Shown: positions 10,699 to 23,237, counted from the first letter of the stretch. The stretch: DNA of 64,000 bases from Pogostemon cablin (GCA_023678885.1 CM043009.1:18407117-18471116); one strand, 5' to 3'. The notes: generated by a model not told the origin, from the sequence alone. A program made the numbers and translations.

Positions 10699-11580
10699 TC
10701 AACTTCAATACGTTTCAAAGTATATTAATTAATTCATAGAAGTAGACATCATGCATGTAAAATGGGTTCTCACCGTAAATGGGTTCATTACTTTGCCTTG
10801 ATCATACTCACAGCCTTCGTGTTCATTTAATTGGTGTTCATCTTTTTAATTTTTCAAAGATTATTCCATCTTCCATTGATTTCTTGCCTGCTTGTATCCG
10901 TCATGTGTATTGAAGAAGTGCACTTAGTTCTTCTACTATTCTTTATAAATCCTTAATTTGTAAATTCTTGATGTTTAATTATTCATTTTGCTTACTATGA
11001 AATGTTTTTCTCAATTTCTTCTTATATGATGTTATCTTTTAGAGTTATTTTGGGATGCATATGAGGGTTACTAGTGTAAATATCAGGGTGTAGTGAGTAG
11101 TTATCTTATTTAATTTTAATTATTTATTTCTTAATGGTTAGGATTGAATAAAAATGTAATATAACGGATTATTCAGGTGCCCGGTGCACTGTGACTCTAA
11201 ATTTGATGATGGGTATTAGTAATTGGATTGATTGTTATTGAAATTTTTTACATAAATTATTTTTTTAACTCATTTGTTATAACCTTGTGTGGATCATACC
11301 TGTTAAAAGTACATATTTCCTACAGGACATTCTCATCCGTCAAACACAGCATGACGACTAGACAGTAAAAACCAATCACGTATTTCACAGTAAAACATTG
11401 TGGTTATGGGATCTGCAGTATCCATGTAAGCATATATATAATCCCTTTGATATTACTTTCAATAGTACCTTAACTATGTACATGTGTTGATCAATCTTCT
11501 CCATATTGAAGCTCCTGTAGAAAGCAAAATCGATAGCAAAACCTCGATCCCTTTAACTTGATGACAGCTCGATAAAGAGA
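10699..11580. other. 3' regions between convergent genes
   Basis: This stretch holds the likely 3' UTR and polyadenylation region of the kinase and of the convergent S1-domain gene. At about 11090-11205 there is a short repeat ending in GGTGCCCGGTGCAC, related to sequences at 2.15-2.65 kb and 62.65-62.82 kb. Nothing else is recognised. Confidence 0.5.
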
Positions 11581-14500
11581 CTATGGGACGCGTTCCAAAA
11601 CTCGCTGCACTGCTTTTTTTATTCCCTCTTGAACAAGTGAAGTTGTCAGTTGTATTTCTTGCACCTGACCAACCCCACAAATTAAAAATGTTTTAGGCAG
11701 AAACTTGCATGAGACCGTCATTTTCTCTCAACAGTGAATATCACCTTCTCGTATTAGAATATGACAGTATAATTTTTCTATTAAAAACACATCACTTTTA
11801 ATCTTTTCATGGAAAATGGTCTCACATAAAACTTGTATGAAGTTTTAAAAGATTGTTTAGCTTAACACATACCTGTCGTCCAGCTCGAGCAAGAAGAGTG
11901 TACTGGTCACCGGTCGGTGGCGCCTATAAGATTGCCAGAAAAATGATTCAGGATTAGTAAAATGAGTAGTAGAAAAGATGGTCAGGGTTACTCCTGAGGG
12001 GCAAGAACAGTGTACGATTGATCATACATTTGAAAGCCAGATTTGCAAATCTTGAGAGACCACTCGTTTCTCAAATCCTTGCCGACTGATTTTCACACTA
12101 TTAATGCTGAACAGCATGAGAAACAAGACAAAAAGAAGAAATTACAAGCCTGTAATGTATAGTTCATGGAAACACCAAAGAAACAAAATTTTCATGAAAG
12201 AAAAGACTTCACTAGCATGTGTGCAATCAGTACAATTGTGGCTGAAGTAATTGATACACTGAATTACCACCCGAGAAGCAATTTTATTGAATTGATCCAA
12301 GATAGATATAGGAGAAGCAAAGGTTGTCCAGAAACCAAAGATATGATATCTACAGAAGACTAATCAGTTCTAAATTTGTTTCATTCCAAATTCTGAGTAA
12401 GCGCCATTCAATCTGTTAAAATTTCTGAATAAAGTTTCTTTCTCTTCCTATAATGAATCAATGATTATGACATTTGTATACGCAGATTAAATTAAGTGTT
12501 TCGTGGTATATCGTTAGACCATGTAAACAAAACATAAATTCTAGATATACCCTTCCTCCTTTAAAAGCTCTTCAATAATTGCACCAAGCCCAGGAAGAGG
12601 ATCTATGGTAAAATGACCACTTCCATTGGCATCAGGATCCATCGAAATATCCTGTCAAACTAAATATCATTACAGCTTGCATTTTGTTTTGAAAGCAACA
12701 TTAATAAGTGCATTGAAATTGAAGTATCGTTTGGCAGAAATAAGTAAATATACCAAACCTGAGGAATGACTTTGTCCAAAGTTTCCAAAAGTGGATCTTC
12801 CTCCAGCTGTTTTATAGACAATGTGATCCGAGACTTTTCCCTGTAACATATTCCCAGTTTGACATAAAGTCATGCACTCATGCTTAAACTTGAAAAAAGA
12901 TTCAAGAAGGTAAGATTTGCCCAGAACTCGACTCTAAACCTCTACTGAGCACACGTCTGTGACATGTCAACTGTATAATGGTCTAGCCATGATAAATACG
13001 TTACTTGAAAAGTTTATATGAAAAAGATCATGTTTCCAAGTATATATTCCTAAGACAAGGGATATAGAGATTTATCTACTTGTGTGTCAGAACATCAGAA
13101 ATATATTTAATTCTAAATTAGAGAAGGGTTAGTATCGTTTCTTATCCATTGAGTGTGCAAATAAGTATAGGACACAAGTAAAAGCAGCATTGTTACAGAA
13201 TTACCTATCTATGTTAACAATTTTGACTCTCACTTCATCACCCTCGGATAGTACGTCTCTAGCGTCCAGCACTAAATCCCATGACACCTCCGAAACATGC
13301 ACTAGTCCAGTAATGTGGAATAAACCTGCAGATATTTAAAAGAAGACTGCTGAGTCAGAAAATGCAAATTTGCATAAAAAACTGAGAGCTACACAGAGAG
13401 AAATACCATCTGGAAAGCGTAGATGAACAAAGGCGCCATAATCCTCTACAGATCCTACCCTAGCTTCGAAAATGTCCCCTACAGTTAGCTGAGGAGAGTA
13501 CTTATGCCAGATGGCTTCCTTCTCTGAGAATATCAACTTTCTGCTGTCCTCATCAACTTGAATCACCTATAGGGGACACCACCATTGAGTTCAAAATTTT
13601 CCAATAAACAGATTACTAATTCCACATAAGATCCTCTAGTCCCAAATTCAATAGTGTTTCGCCTCGTGCTCCCGTATCATGCACACAAGCCATGAGTATT
13701 AAACGATATCACAATGCACACATCGCAATGGCATCACCAACACATACATGGCATTGCTTTATCGTAATAGGAGATGAACCACCTTGGCAATAGATGAATC
13801 TATTTGTGCCAAGTCAGAATCACTTTGGTAATCCAGACAGTGGATAATTATATTTTCTATTTTACAAAAATCTAAATACGGAAGATTTCTAAATCATTCA
13901 TCAAGTGATTTCAGGAGATTAATTCTGATTTGATTAAGATTAGGAGAGTTCTTGATTTGAAAGTTTCTAATCCTTCCTGGTTTAACTGCAGCAGTAGTAA
14001 ACATTCTCTGATCAATTAAAAGTACAAATAGATGGTAGAATTTACAGGTCTTAAGCAATTAACACTTTCCTCTAGTAGAATTTTTCTTATAGTGGATTAA
14101 GGATTATATTATTATTGTTAGGGGCCGCTTGGTAAGAATTCCTCAATCTGAATGGCAATGGGTATCACTAAGGAGTCAATGACAATGGGAATGAAGGGTG
14201 GGGAGTAGTTATTGAATCAATGGAAGTGATTGAGGAATTTTGATTCCCATTGCATCAACCAAGCATCAACAATGGGAATCCATATACATCTATTCCCATT
14301 AGCACCTCCCACTACCCCCAACCAAGCAGCCCCTTAATGTATACACAGCAATTTGCCCAACTAATAAGAAAATCACTTTTGTCTCATAATCACTCCTGTC
14401 AGCAATCAAAGAGATTTTTTGCCATTTGAGTCTAATTACAATAAAAGACTATGTCTAAGCTATAAATTTGTCCACCCACATCATGTCAATATAAAATTTT

Positions 14501-17500
14501 CATACCACTTATAGCAGGAATATGTTATTGGGAAGATGCTTGGGCTGGGGATGGCCTCTCTAATCTCAAGGAGTTAAGAGAACAATGTAGATGTAAGAAC
14601 TATTGCACATTGTGATTTCTTTTATAGTCGATCAAATCCAATTAAGAATATGACATGAATTTTCTTTTAGAAATAAAAAATTGGTTTTGAGTTGTTACAC
14701 AGTTTTTTGAAGTGGTCATGACAAGTGAGATATGGTTATAAAGGATTTCATACGAAAACCTCAAGGATTACTACGATAAAGTCCTTCCTCCATTCAATTA
14801 GTTATTCATGAGGCTCCCAATTTCCCAGAATATTGTAGCCAACTTCTGGTGGAAATTGCAACAGTTTGATGATGTGAAACTGCTTTAAAATGTGGATAGA
14901 AAATCAAATTTATAAGGGACCAATTTCCAAATTCTAGATTTTTTTCTAGAATATGCAATCATGCTCTTATCTAGTACACATTAGAGTGAAGATTTATTCA
15001 TGTAACCCCACTCCAGCATCAGAGAAAATAGTCAAACTAGAGACATGAAGTTTTGAGAACATCAACAAGCATATAGGATCTGTACTTATGCCAAGTATTT
15101 CCTAAATTATATAGAAAGAGTAATATATATAGAGAGAAAAAATTACTGTATGAAGAATTTGTTGATACAAAATAACAATTGCTTTATAAAATATTCCACA
15201 GCAGTTTCATGATAATAAATTTTTAAAAATAAAAACCTTATATACAGAAAAATAAGAGAAAAGAATTAAGTACCCAACCTTTATATGGTTCAAATTATCA
15301 TATAAAGCAAAATCACAACTTTAATTCTTAATTTAAGCGTTAGGGGCAACAGAGAAATTATCCATAGAACGAGTAAAACGCAACTGATACCAAGTTTCAA
15401 TCCAGAATTCTCTGATAGTAGAATATAATAATAATTCAACAATCTTATGTCCACAACCTAAGCATCTTGTGCTGCTTCTAGAGCAATCCCAATATACTCC
15501 CTGTCTATTAGAATTCATTATCTAAGAAAACAGAATCTTCTGGATGCAGAGTTTTCCTTGTGTTGTAAATATGCCAAACTAATCACGTACATAATACAAC
15601 TAGAAGTATTACATCCATTCCCATGGTCATTATACCATCTGATCTATGCATACTGTACTCTTTTTTTCAAAAAGAGTCTAGAAATCATGTTTCATCAAAT
15701 AAGTTTAGCTAAAGTATTACTCTTTTATATTTGCACATTTCTTTTGGACAATAGTAGTTAGTTATGCCATATTGTAGAAACAAATGGTTCTTAAAAGTGT
15801 GCATCGTTGACATAGCAACCAGTTCACAATCTAGTGTCTTTTGATTTGTTTTTAATTGTTGTCATTATTTGAAATTTGATTACTTTAAGGACAAGAATCA
15901 TATAATTTTATAACATATTTTAAAAGGTGGCAATTTTACGGAAGCAATAAGACCCAATCAATAATGATCAAGAAAGGTAGAGACCCAGAATATAAAAGTA
16001 GAAAAATTGGACCTCTATTTGTGACATGAAACATACATTTGACCACTAATGGTGGGTACAAGGCTATATTTAAGCAGATAAAGTTCTGCTTATGAACAAG
16101 AGAAGTGCTGATAGAATTGAAATGAACTGCAACAATAAAAATAATATTAATAATTAAAAAAAAAATCATGCAACATCATTAACATTATAAAATAAAAAGG
16201 AAGAGTATAAAATCAATAAAAAAAAAGTAAAAATTAAAATAAATACAAAAAAAAAAAACTCATACCTTCATAGAAATATAGGAACCTATTAAAGCCCTTG
16301 CAATCTCTTGGATGGGCTTACGAGGTTCTGCACGATATCATAACATTAGATGACCAGAATTCATCCTGATGCAGCATAGACTAGCTACTCTAGACCACGA
16401 TCAGTGAAGCCAACTATATTAAAAAAGTTAAGGCAAAAAAGTGACATTTTATCAATATCCAATTCAGGGGAGGATAGGAAAATGTTAGATGTATAAACCC
16501 GAGCTGGACAAAATCTCACCAAAGAATATGTTCTAACAGAGAAAGTAATACTTCTCAGCTACTTTCAATCAAGCTCTACTCTAGTCCAACTGATTTAGGT
16601 AGCATGCAAAGCTAAATAATGCTCAAGAAAAACTCATCACTTTATACCGAACTGCATCATAAAGTAATAAGGGCTCAAATAGAACATTATGACTTTCAAA
16701 GCAATTAAAACAATTTAGAATTTACACAATGAATGGTCGAAGTGAGTACTTTCTGAAAATTATTGTCATTTGTCTTTATCAGAAAAGTGGGACTTAAATG
16801 CTTCATTTGGATTGGATTGCAATAATAAATAAACAATGGAATAGATATTATGATAATAAAAGAGTTACTTTTATGATCCCCAGTATACCTTATTTGACAA
16901 AAGAAAGGGGTTAAAAAAAATCTTACGCCATTTGGGCCATCTTGGTGTCAGTGCACTTAGCTGGACAAGAAATTCTACATTTCGATGTGGGACATATATC
17001 ACCTGATTATCATGCGGGCCACTATGATATATAGCATTTGTTGAACTGTGTTGGATTAAAAAGTAAATCAAACAAAATAATGAAAAATATCTAAGTTCAC
17101 AAGCTTCTCTTATGCCAATATTTTTACCGGAGAAATCTAAATGGTTTCACATAACCTAGTCAGGCTAGTTTTATATCTGTTGAAATTCCAAAATACTTCA
17201 GCAATAGAGTAAACTTTAAACTATATTTGGTACGAATGCATCGCGAGAATAACATTCAATTTGGACATCAAAGAAGAAATTTCTGGGAATTATGCCAGAG
17301 TTTAATTAAGTACCTTTGCATGAATGTGAGGGGCTCAGCAGTGGAAAGGGAAGAAAACCAACAAGAGAATAAAATTTGATCAACAAGCCACCACCATTGA
17401 ATCCTTCAACTTTTCCATCATAGATGAGCCCCTTGGTAAGGTATGCTCTTGCTGCTTTCCAATCAGCAGACCTCTACTTCTTTGCATAACAAAGGAATAG

Positions 17501-20500
17501 GTAAGTAGCTTACAACATTTATAAGAAATTTGCTAATCGCTCAAACATACACACACAAATACATGTATCTACTCTGATTTTACACATATAATACAGATAT
17601 AGACCAGACGAGCAAGTCATATATCCATGCCGCAGCATGTTAATTGAATTAATCAGCATTCAGCAAAGGCACAGCAATTACTACTACAATGTTTCTGAAG
17701 ACATACATAGTAGAGAAACTCACAATAGTTACCATCATTATTGAGTACAAGGAGTGTCCACTATTGATATTATTCAGTGTAATAATATCTTCATTAAAGT
17801 GAAATTGTTAGCACTCAGAAAATCAGACACAAATGTGTCTGCCAAATAGCCGAATTGGCTCCCGTATATTTCTCAATATTCTTGATAATCTTACATAGAC
17901 TCAATCTCATTATTTAAATAATACTACCTATCAAGCCATAAAAGGAAATATGCAATCTCACAATTATTGATGGAATAATTAAAATAATCAATCAAGATGA
18001 TTGAGCCCATCAATCAAGATTGATTAAGATAATCAATCAAGATGATTGAGCCAATCAATCAAGATGATTAGAATACGATCACGCCAGCAGCGGCCTGGAC
18101 GGCGACTCGTCCACGTTCACCGCAACTTGCTCCACATCAATTCCTTCCCTCTCAGAAACAACCTTGTCCCCAAGGTTGAGCCAAGGGAACTGCTCACTGA
18201 AATCCACCACCACATCTTGTGATTGCTCGACTAGAACGTCGGCCAGCTCACCCCAATTGTGAACTCTGAGTGCTAGCAGTCCACCTCCTTCCGTACGCTG
18301 AGAGAGCGAGTCAGCTGCAGATTTTGCTACTGAATTTAAGTGGATTCCATCTGCAAAAGCTAGGATTCCATCACACTCAGGAAGCAACTCCTCCATGATC
18401 CCATCGGGTACCGGATTCGCCAACTTTGGTGGTGCATCCTCTAGTAGCATGATGCAAAAGTCAGCATCTTGGGTCCGAATTAGCTCTCGGAGGCCCATGG
18501 GGGTGCGACACATAGCTGGATCACCCCTTAGCGTCACCGTTTTACCACCACTTTTGAAAACCATGGTCATGTTGGCCCAATTCGTCTTTACATCCCCAAG
18601 GGCAGCCAACCAAGCCACTCCCAATATCACATCCACTCCACCTAGCGGAAACACGTGGTAATCGGCCACCAAGGATATGCCCGCCACCGAAACTTCGAGA
18701 TCCCGGCAATACCCCTCCGACTCTTGGCGCCTTCCGTCGCCTAGCTGTACGCCGAAACGGACTGACCTGTCAAGTTTCAATGTTAACTTAGACAGTAAAG
18801 AACTTGAGATAAAGTTATGGCTGGCCCCACTATCCACGAGAACAGTGATGTCATGTCCTTGCAAAACTCCTCCCATTCGCATAGTACGCGGGCCCTTGAA
18901 TCCCGCCAATGAGTATACGGGAAGCACGCATTCCCCTCTCATCCACTGCAGTAATCACTCCATCTGCCACCATCTGATCGTTGGAATTTTCATGGAACTC
19001 GAAGCAATGCAAGTCCATTGCTTCATCTTCCTCCGCTGCTAGAACATTCAGTTGTCGCATAGGACACTGATGTCCCGGCATATAAGTTCTCTTGCAACGA
19101 AAACACAACCCTTTAGCGCGAAGATCTGCCATCTCCTGGGGGGTCATACGCGCGAAGCGTGGTGGCCCGGCAGACTGGCCCGTTGAGTAAGATCTTCCCG
19201 GTGGTATGCTGTGGGTAGTCCCTTGTGGCACTGAGGTCCCGGTTGATGATCCTCCTGAAGCCGACGATGACTGGACGACTGGCCTTGGTCCATGGCCGGG
19301 ATTCACCCCAACTGAGAAGCGGCTCTGGAATGCGGGTCGCCCAAGTGAACCGCCCATAATCGATTTCGGGGTTCGGCCACCCCCTATAACTCCAAGATTA
19401 TGTTCCACGTCCCTCGCCAACTCCATTGCGGTCTCCAGATCAGGCGGGCGGAGGAGTCGTAGTGAGCTCCGAACATCCTCCGCCAACCCCGTCATGAAAT
19501 AGCCTAGATAATGTTCATCGCTGAGCCCCGGAACTTGGCTTGCCAATTGAACAAAAATCGTTACGTACTCCTCCAGCGAATCAGTTTGTTTAACTGCGGC
19601 TAGCCGCTCAAAGGGGCTTCCCTTATAGCGTGCGTCAAACCGGCTCGTAAGGGCTCGTGCGAATTCTTCCCAGGTCATGTCAGGTTTCCGGGACCGAATC
19701 CACGAGAACCAATACAAGGCTGATTCTTCCATAGCCACCATTACTGCAGATAGCTTCATCTCGCCAGGTGTTTGATGCAACTCAAACTGCTGGTTGGCCC
19801 TGGCTAACCAACCGATGGGATCAGTGCCGTCGAAGGACGGTAGTGAAGGTGGGGTCGACAGTTTTTCCCCCACAGCAGCGACTGTCGCACCTGGCTCCAG
19901 AGCTGCCGAGGATGCCTCTTGGATCACCTGCGGCCTAGTTGCTGATCCCGATGCCACGTTCGCCGCTAGCGCCGTCACTGACGCAGTCAGCCCGGCTAGT
20001 GACTCGGCGATTTCCTTCAATTGCTGAGCGAAACTCGCCTGCTTGTCAGCCATCTTCCCCATTGATTCTTTGATCACCTCTTGACCCCTCTCCAAATCTT
20101 CAATCCTCTGCTCGCTACGTGTAAGCGTCATCTCGGGTGAGCGATCCGGCAGGTCGGACCAATTGTTAGCACTCAGAAAATCAGACACAAATGTGTCTGC
20201 CAAATAGCCGAATTGGCTCCCGTATATTTCTCAATATTCTTGATAATCTTACATAGACTCAATCTCATTATTTAAATAATACTACCTATCAAGCCATAAA
20301 AGGAAATATGCAATCTCACAATTATTGATGGAATAATTAAAATAATCAATCAAGATGATTGAGCCCATCAATCAAGATTGATTAAGATAATCAATCAAGA
20401 TGATTGAGCCAATCAATCAAGATGATTAGAATACGATCACGCCAGCAGCGGCCTGGACGGCGACTCGTCCACGTTCACCGCACCTTGCTCCACATCAGAA

Positions 20501-22617
20501 ATAGAGAAAAATATTTCCATTAAAAAAAATACATATAACCAAAAGTACAGATGGCTCGCTTGCAGCTATAGAAAGTGAAAGACTAAAATAGAGTGGAAAT
20601 GAAGGAAAGATTTGAGTCCACGCAAAAATACTACATCTAACTTTTTTAAAAATTTCCTAGTTAGAAAATTACTTTCTGAACAACTGAAGTCATTAAGTTT
20701 CAGTTCACAGCTTGTGATGCCCAGATTACATGTCTTGTCTTTTGCTATATCTCAACAATTCGCTTAAAGTTTCCCTGCAGATTCAATGTATGTTGGCTAT
20801 AACAGACATAAGATTGATGATTAAAAATTAGATGGGACAGATATGCTGAATGGTTTGATCAAACAGATAAATTCATTTGCATATAATCCAGGGTTAACAC
20901 AAACTATGGTGTTAGAAATTTAAATATACTATAGCATCAATGTTGGTTATCGGTAGAAACCTAACTTTTTTTGTCACCCAAGTCTAGTTTTAACTCCATA
21001 AAATTCACTTTTTATTTCAGCTTTATGAGCCTTCTGCAAGATGACAACATCTAGCAACCCTAAAGTCTCTTATAATAGTTTTATTATCTGAACTATATAA
21101 AGCTTTTTATTCACACCTTCAAATTTTTGGATACAGTGGGCTGAAAATTTTTCATCAATCACAATATGAAGCATCAATATAGCAAAAGAGGCGCTGATGA
21201 AGATTCACAATGCTAATAAGTTTATTAGGTGGTGATGCTATAGCTGATATCCACGCAATAGCTTATTATTAAATCAGATCATCTTAAAATCTATGCAATA
21301 ACTGAACCAGTTCAGGCATTCACTTTGGGGCAAAGTTTTGGTGCATACTTGAATGTGGATACTTCCAACTTAGCACGTGGCAAGAAAGATCACTCTGACT
21401 TACCTTAAAAAGGTGTTTTTAAGGAGAAAAAAAAAACTCTGTGCTTATGAGTTGAACAATACATTGATATAGGAAACAATGTTTTTAGATTTTCAAATTA
21501 GTGATGACGAGGGAATTAGTTTTAGAATGAAAACACAAGCAAAAATACTTATGGTTCATAGAGTCTGTCGGTCAGACCAGGGAAATGGGGACATTTTAAA
21601 CCCTCACAATGATGGACATAAAAGCTTTACACATCCAAAAACAACTCTCTGTTTTAATGGGCTGTTGCGTGTTTGGTATGTTGAGTATGTTTACTTTGGC
21701 TCAACTCCACATCAAACCAGTACTCGTCTTGACACTCAAGATCACCAAATAAATGCTACCAGGCTCCAGCTGCAGATCCCTCGATGCATATATTGATTTC
21801 TTTTATATGAAAAATAAACAGATATTGCAATGAATCGTTCACTAAAAGGTTTTGCATGACTTGTCGAAAAGTGAATGAGCAAAATTGAAGCATTACTCCA
21901 ATAAAATTCCCCCTCAGATTTCTCCTTCAACATACAAATAATTAGAGCTTATAGATGACAACCCAATACCCAAACCCCAGATTTGCATTTCATATCCTTG
22001 ATTGATATGCCAACATCATTTATTTCACCCACCCAATTTGCACTTAAATTGGTAGAATCAAAATCTTGGCTTTAAAATCACTGATAAGCCTAGTTTAAGC
22101 AGTTTGGCTTGCACCTTACCCCCAATCTACCCACCAACTTACAAGTGCAATCCATGATTAGAAAGAACATAACTCCTCAGTAATTCAGAAATAATTACAA
22201 ATCAAAGAACACTAACACCACTTAGTACCATCAAAATGCAATGTTATTACACAATCGCTCAAAACAAACAACGTAACAGGGTTCTTTCAATCATTCCTTC
22301 ACGTATTCTACGAGGGCAAAAAATCAGATAAACCGAAGGGAGAGAGAGAGAAAAAAACACACCCGGGATAATCTATCATCATCGGTAATCAAAGATTGAT
22401 CAACTCCATCATCAGCTTTAGTGGTGCTGCCATTACTCGAAAGCGACACTTTTGGAGGACTCAATAGAAGTGGGGGCTTGGTTGAACGACTGTGTGAGAG
22501 GGTGCAGGGGAAATTCAGGGAGGATGGGACATTGTGGGAAATGGTATCAGTATTGATGGAGAAATGGGAAAGAAATGCAAGGCCCCTTGATACTGATGCC
22601 GCCACGAACACAGGCAT
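11581..22617 (-). CDS. SRRP1: Chloroplast S1-domain RNA-binding protein, SRRP1-like (10 exons)
   Basis: Coding exons in transcript order: 22617-22363, 17473-17314, 16327-16266, 13566-13407, 13325-13205, 12840-12759, 12651-12551, 12106-12028, 11923-11873, 11664-11581. Each intron has GT..AG ends and the phases join without a stop, giving 384 residues, close to the Arabidopsis homologue. Exon 1 (residues 1-85) is Ser/Thr-rich and acid-poor at its start, like a plastid transit peptide. The first S1 fold covers about residues 91-160 (KVEGFNGGGLLIKF), the second about 186-270 (GSVEDYGAFVHLRF ... GLVHVSEVSW). The C-terminal part includes RQGFEKRVVSQDLQIWLSN and ends in RVLERVP. The family binds RNA in plastids and is linked to RNA chaperone activity and rRNA/intron processing; that role is inferred. 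Intron 1 (4.9 kb) contains a young gypsy element. The exon 2 acceptor is a weak match, so that junction is the least certain. Confidence 0.85.
11695..11865. mobile_element. MITE-like inverted repeat in the last intron of the S1-domain gene
   Basis: ACTTGCATGAGACCGTCATTTTCTC at the left pairs with the reverse complement of GAAAATGGTCTCACATAAAACTTG at the right, about 150 bp apart. GAGACCGTCTCAC-type termini recur at 42.5-43.3 kb and 56.29 kb, so this is one of a family. The superfamily is unclear. It fills most of the intron between exons 9 and 10. Confidence 0.5.
14121..14333. mobile_element. PIF/Harbinger-like MITE in an intron
   Basis: The ends are GGGGCCGCTTGGTAAGAATT and, inverted, GGGGCTGCTTGGTTGGGG. 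They are flanked by the 3-bp duplication TTA (14118-14120 and 14334-14336), typical of the PIF/Harbinger superfamily. The interior is rich in CAATGGGAAT words in both orientations. It sits in the 2.7-kb intron between exons 3 and 4 of the S1-domain gene. Confidence 0.8.
17806..18139 (-). repeat. 3' LTR of the intronic gypsy element
   Basis: It is 334 bp and equal in length to the copy at 20164-20497. The only difference I see is CGCAACTTGC here against CGCACCTTGC there. It contains tandem AATCAATCAAGATGATTGAG units. Confidence 0.95.
18079..18942 (-). CDS. Protease plus collapsed pol remnant of the gypsy element
   Basis: The frame has 287 codons. The retroviral-type aspartic protease core is VLVDSGASHNFIS, with the later motif DVILGVAWLAALGDV. 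After that come pieces normally far apart in pol: ELLPECDGILAF resembles the start of the RT region, AADSLSQRTEGGGLLAL resembles the end of RNase H, and EQFPWLNLGDKV resembles the tail after an integrase chromodomain. All remain in one open frame, so at least two internal deletions kept phase. It overlaps gag by 92 bases in another frame, where intact relatives usually have a fused gag-pol; a programmed shift or a single indel could explain this. The stop lies inside the 3' LTR. Confidence 0.8.
   Translation of the reverse strand: MRGECVLPVYSLAGFKGPRTMRMGGVLQGHDITVLVDSGASHNFISSSLLSKLTLKLDRSVRFGVQLGDGRRQESEGYCRDLEVSVAGISLVADYHVFPLGGVDVILGVAWLAALGDVKTNWANMTMVFKSGGKTVTLRGDPAMCRTPMGLRELIRTQDADFCIMLLEDAPPKLANPVPDGIMEELLPECDGILAFADGIHLNSVAKSAADSLSQRTEGGGLLALRVHNWGELADVLVEQSQDVVVDFSEQFPWLNLGDKVVSEREGIDVEQVAVNVDESPSRPLLA
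18851..20131 (-). CDS. Gag polyprotein of the gypsy element
   Basis: I place the start at the internal Met at 20131 (MTLTRSEQRIEDLERGQ), since the upstream Met at 20203 lies inside the LTR. About 426 residues follow: a coiled-coil-like N-terminus, the retrotransposon gag core (FDGTDPIGWLARANQQFELH ... LEEYVTIFVQLASQVPGL), and a zinc knuckle of the chromovirus type (LCFRCKRTYMPGHQC). It then runs out of the protease frame near 18.94 kb. Gag forms the virus-like particle and could package RNA; with no RT in cis, replication would need a partner element. Confidence 0.85.
   Translation of the reverse strand: MTLTRSEQRIEDLERGQEVIKESMGKMADKQASFAQQLKEIAESLAGLTASVTALAANVASGSATRPQVIQEASSAALEPGATVAAVGEKLSTPPSLPSFDGTDPIGWLARANQQFELHQTPGEMKLSAVMVAMEESALYWFSWIRSRKPDMTWEEFARALTSRFDARYKGSPFERLAAVKQTDSLEEYVTIFVQLASQVPGLSDEHYLGYFMTGLAEDVRSSLRLLRPPDLETAMELARDVEHNLGVIGGGRTPKSIMGGSLGRPAFQSRFSVGVNPGHGPRPVVQSSSASGGSSTGTSVPQGTTHSIPPGRSYSTGQSAGPPRFARMTPQEMADLRAKGLCFRCKRTYMPGHQCPMRQLNVLAAEEDEAMDLHCFEFHENSNDQMVADGVITAVDERGMRASRILIGGIQGPAYYANGRSFART
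20164..20497 (-). repeat. 5' LTR of the intronic gypsy element
   Basis: It is the same length as the partner LTR at 17806-18139. It starts TGATGTGGAG and ends GCTAACA on the minus strand, followed by the TSD copy GAAAT on its outer side. Confidence 0.95.
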
Positions 22618-22910
22618 TTCCAACGCCGCTCTCTCTCGTTGGGTATTCTGACACAACTGAAGGGATTATGGGAGTTTGGGTTTGGGAAGTCATTTGCTAC
22701 AAGAATGTGTGGGGTTTAAATTTGTAGTGACGTGTGAAGATAAAGAGAACACAATGGTGGTTTCGGACTAGTCGACCTCCATCATCCATGTGTGATCCTC
22801 AGACCCGTCTTAACTTGTTACGACGTTAAATACGGAAATACTGTCTATGTAACGATGTCGTTTCTTTTTTAACTTTCTTTTTTGTTAATATTAATTAAAC
22901 AAAATAGAAA
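22618..22910 (-). promoter_or_regulatory. Promoter and 5' UTR region of the S1-domain gene
   Basis: Sequence upstream of the minus-strand ATG at 22617. No canonical TATA box stands out near the expected distance, which is common for plastid-protein genes. A MITE arm begins at 22913, so the unaltered upstream region is only about 300 bp. Confidence 0.4.
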
Positions 22911-22912
22911 TA

Positions 22913-23039
22913 TTCTCCATCCAAAACTTAAAAAATAAGTAAACTATCGATTTGAAATTTGATTATATTTTTTTTAATCGATTAAAAGCCTGAATTATGT
23001 TAAACTATTAATGCAGGGCCTGAATTTATCACATATTGC
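22913..23039. mobile_element. Left arm of a split mariner/Stowaway-type MITE
   Basis: It starts CTCCATCCAAAACTTAAAAA after TA (22911-22912). Its sequence matches the reverse complement of 41626-41758, including GGGCCTGAATT / AATTCAGGCC and ATTATG..AAACTAT words. The two arms together would make a 260-bp palindromic element with TA on both outer sides. A hAT insertion at CATATTGC split it. Confidence 0.7.
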
Positions 23040-23237
23040 TAGGATGTCAGTTTTACCCATCGAGTCGGGCTACCCGGCGGTACCCGACTATTGAATACGG
23101 ATAAAGCGGTTAAAATCGGTAACAGGTCGGGTAGTATCCGAATTTGAAAAGAAATATGCAGACAAGGATAGGGTACGAGTTCTCTTATTTTACTCAAAAC
23201 CTGACCCGTACCCGGCCCGATTATTACCAACTATATA

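Larger units (their letters stand above)
17806..20497 (-). mobile_element. Young non-autonomous Ty3/gypsy retrotransposon in intron 1
   Basis: It has two 334-bp LTRs, a 5-bp target duplication GAAAT (17801-17805 and 20498-20502) and TG..CA ends. A purine tract (GAGAGGGAAGGAAT on the minus strand, about 18140-18154) lies before the 3' LTR. The 2.0-kb interior codes for gag and an aspartic protease followed by scraps of later pol; reverse transcriptase, most of RNase H and integrase are gone. Gag and protease features resemble chromoviruses. The element has the same orientation as the host gene. The LTRs differ at one base by eye, so insertion was recent. The sequence after the 5' LTR (TGGTCCGACCTGCC) should be the primer-binding site, but I cannot name the tRNA. 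Confidence 0.93.

Noticed and set aside
12166..12363. 65-codon plus-strand frame
   Set aside because: It lies in an intron of the S1-domain gene on the opposite strand, without similarity or promoter signals.
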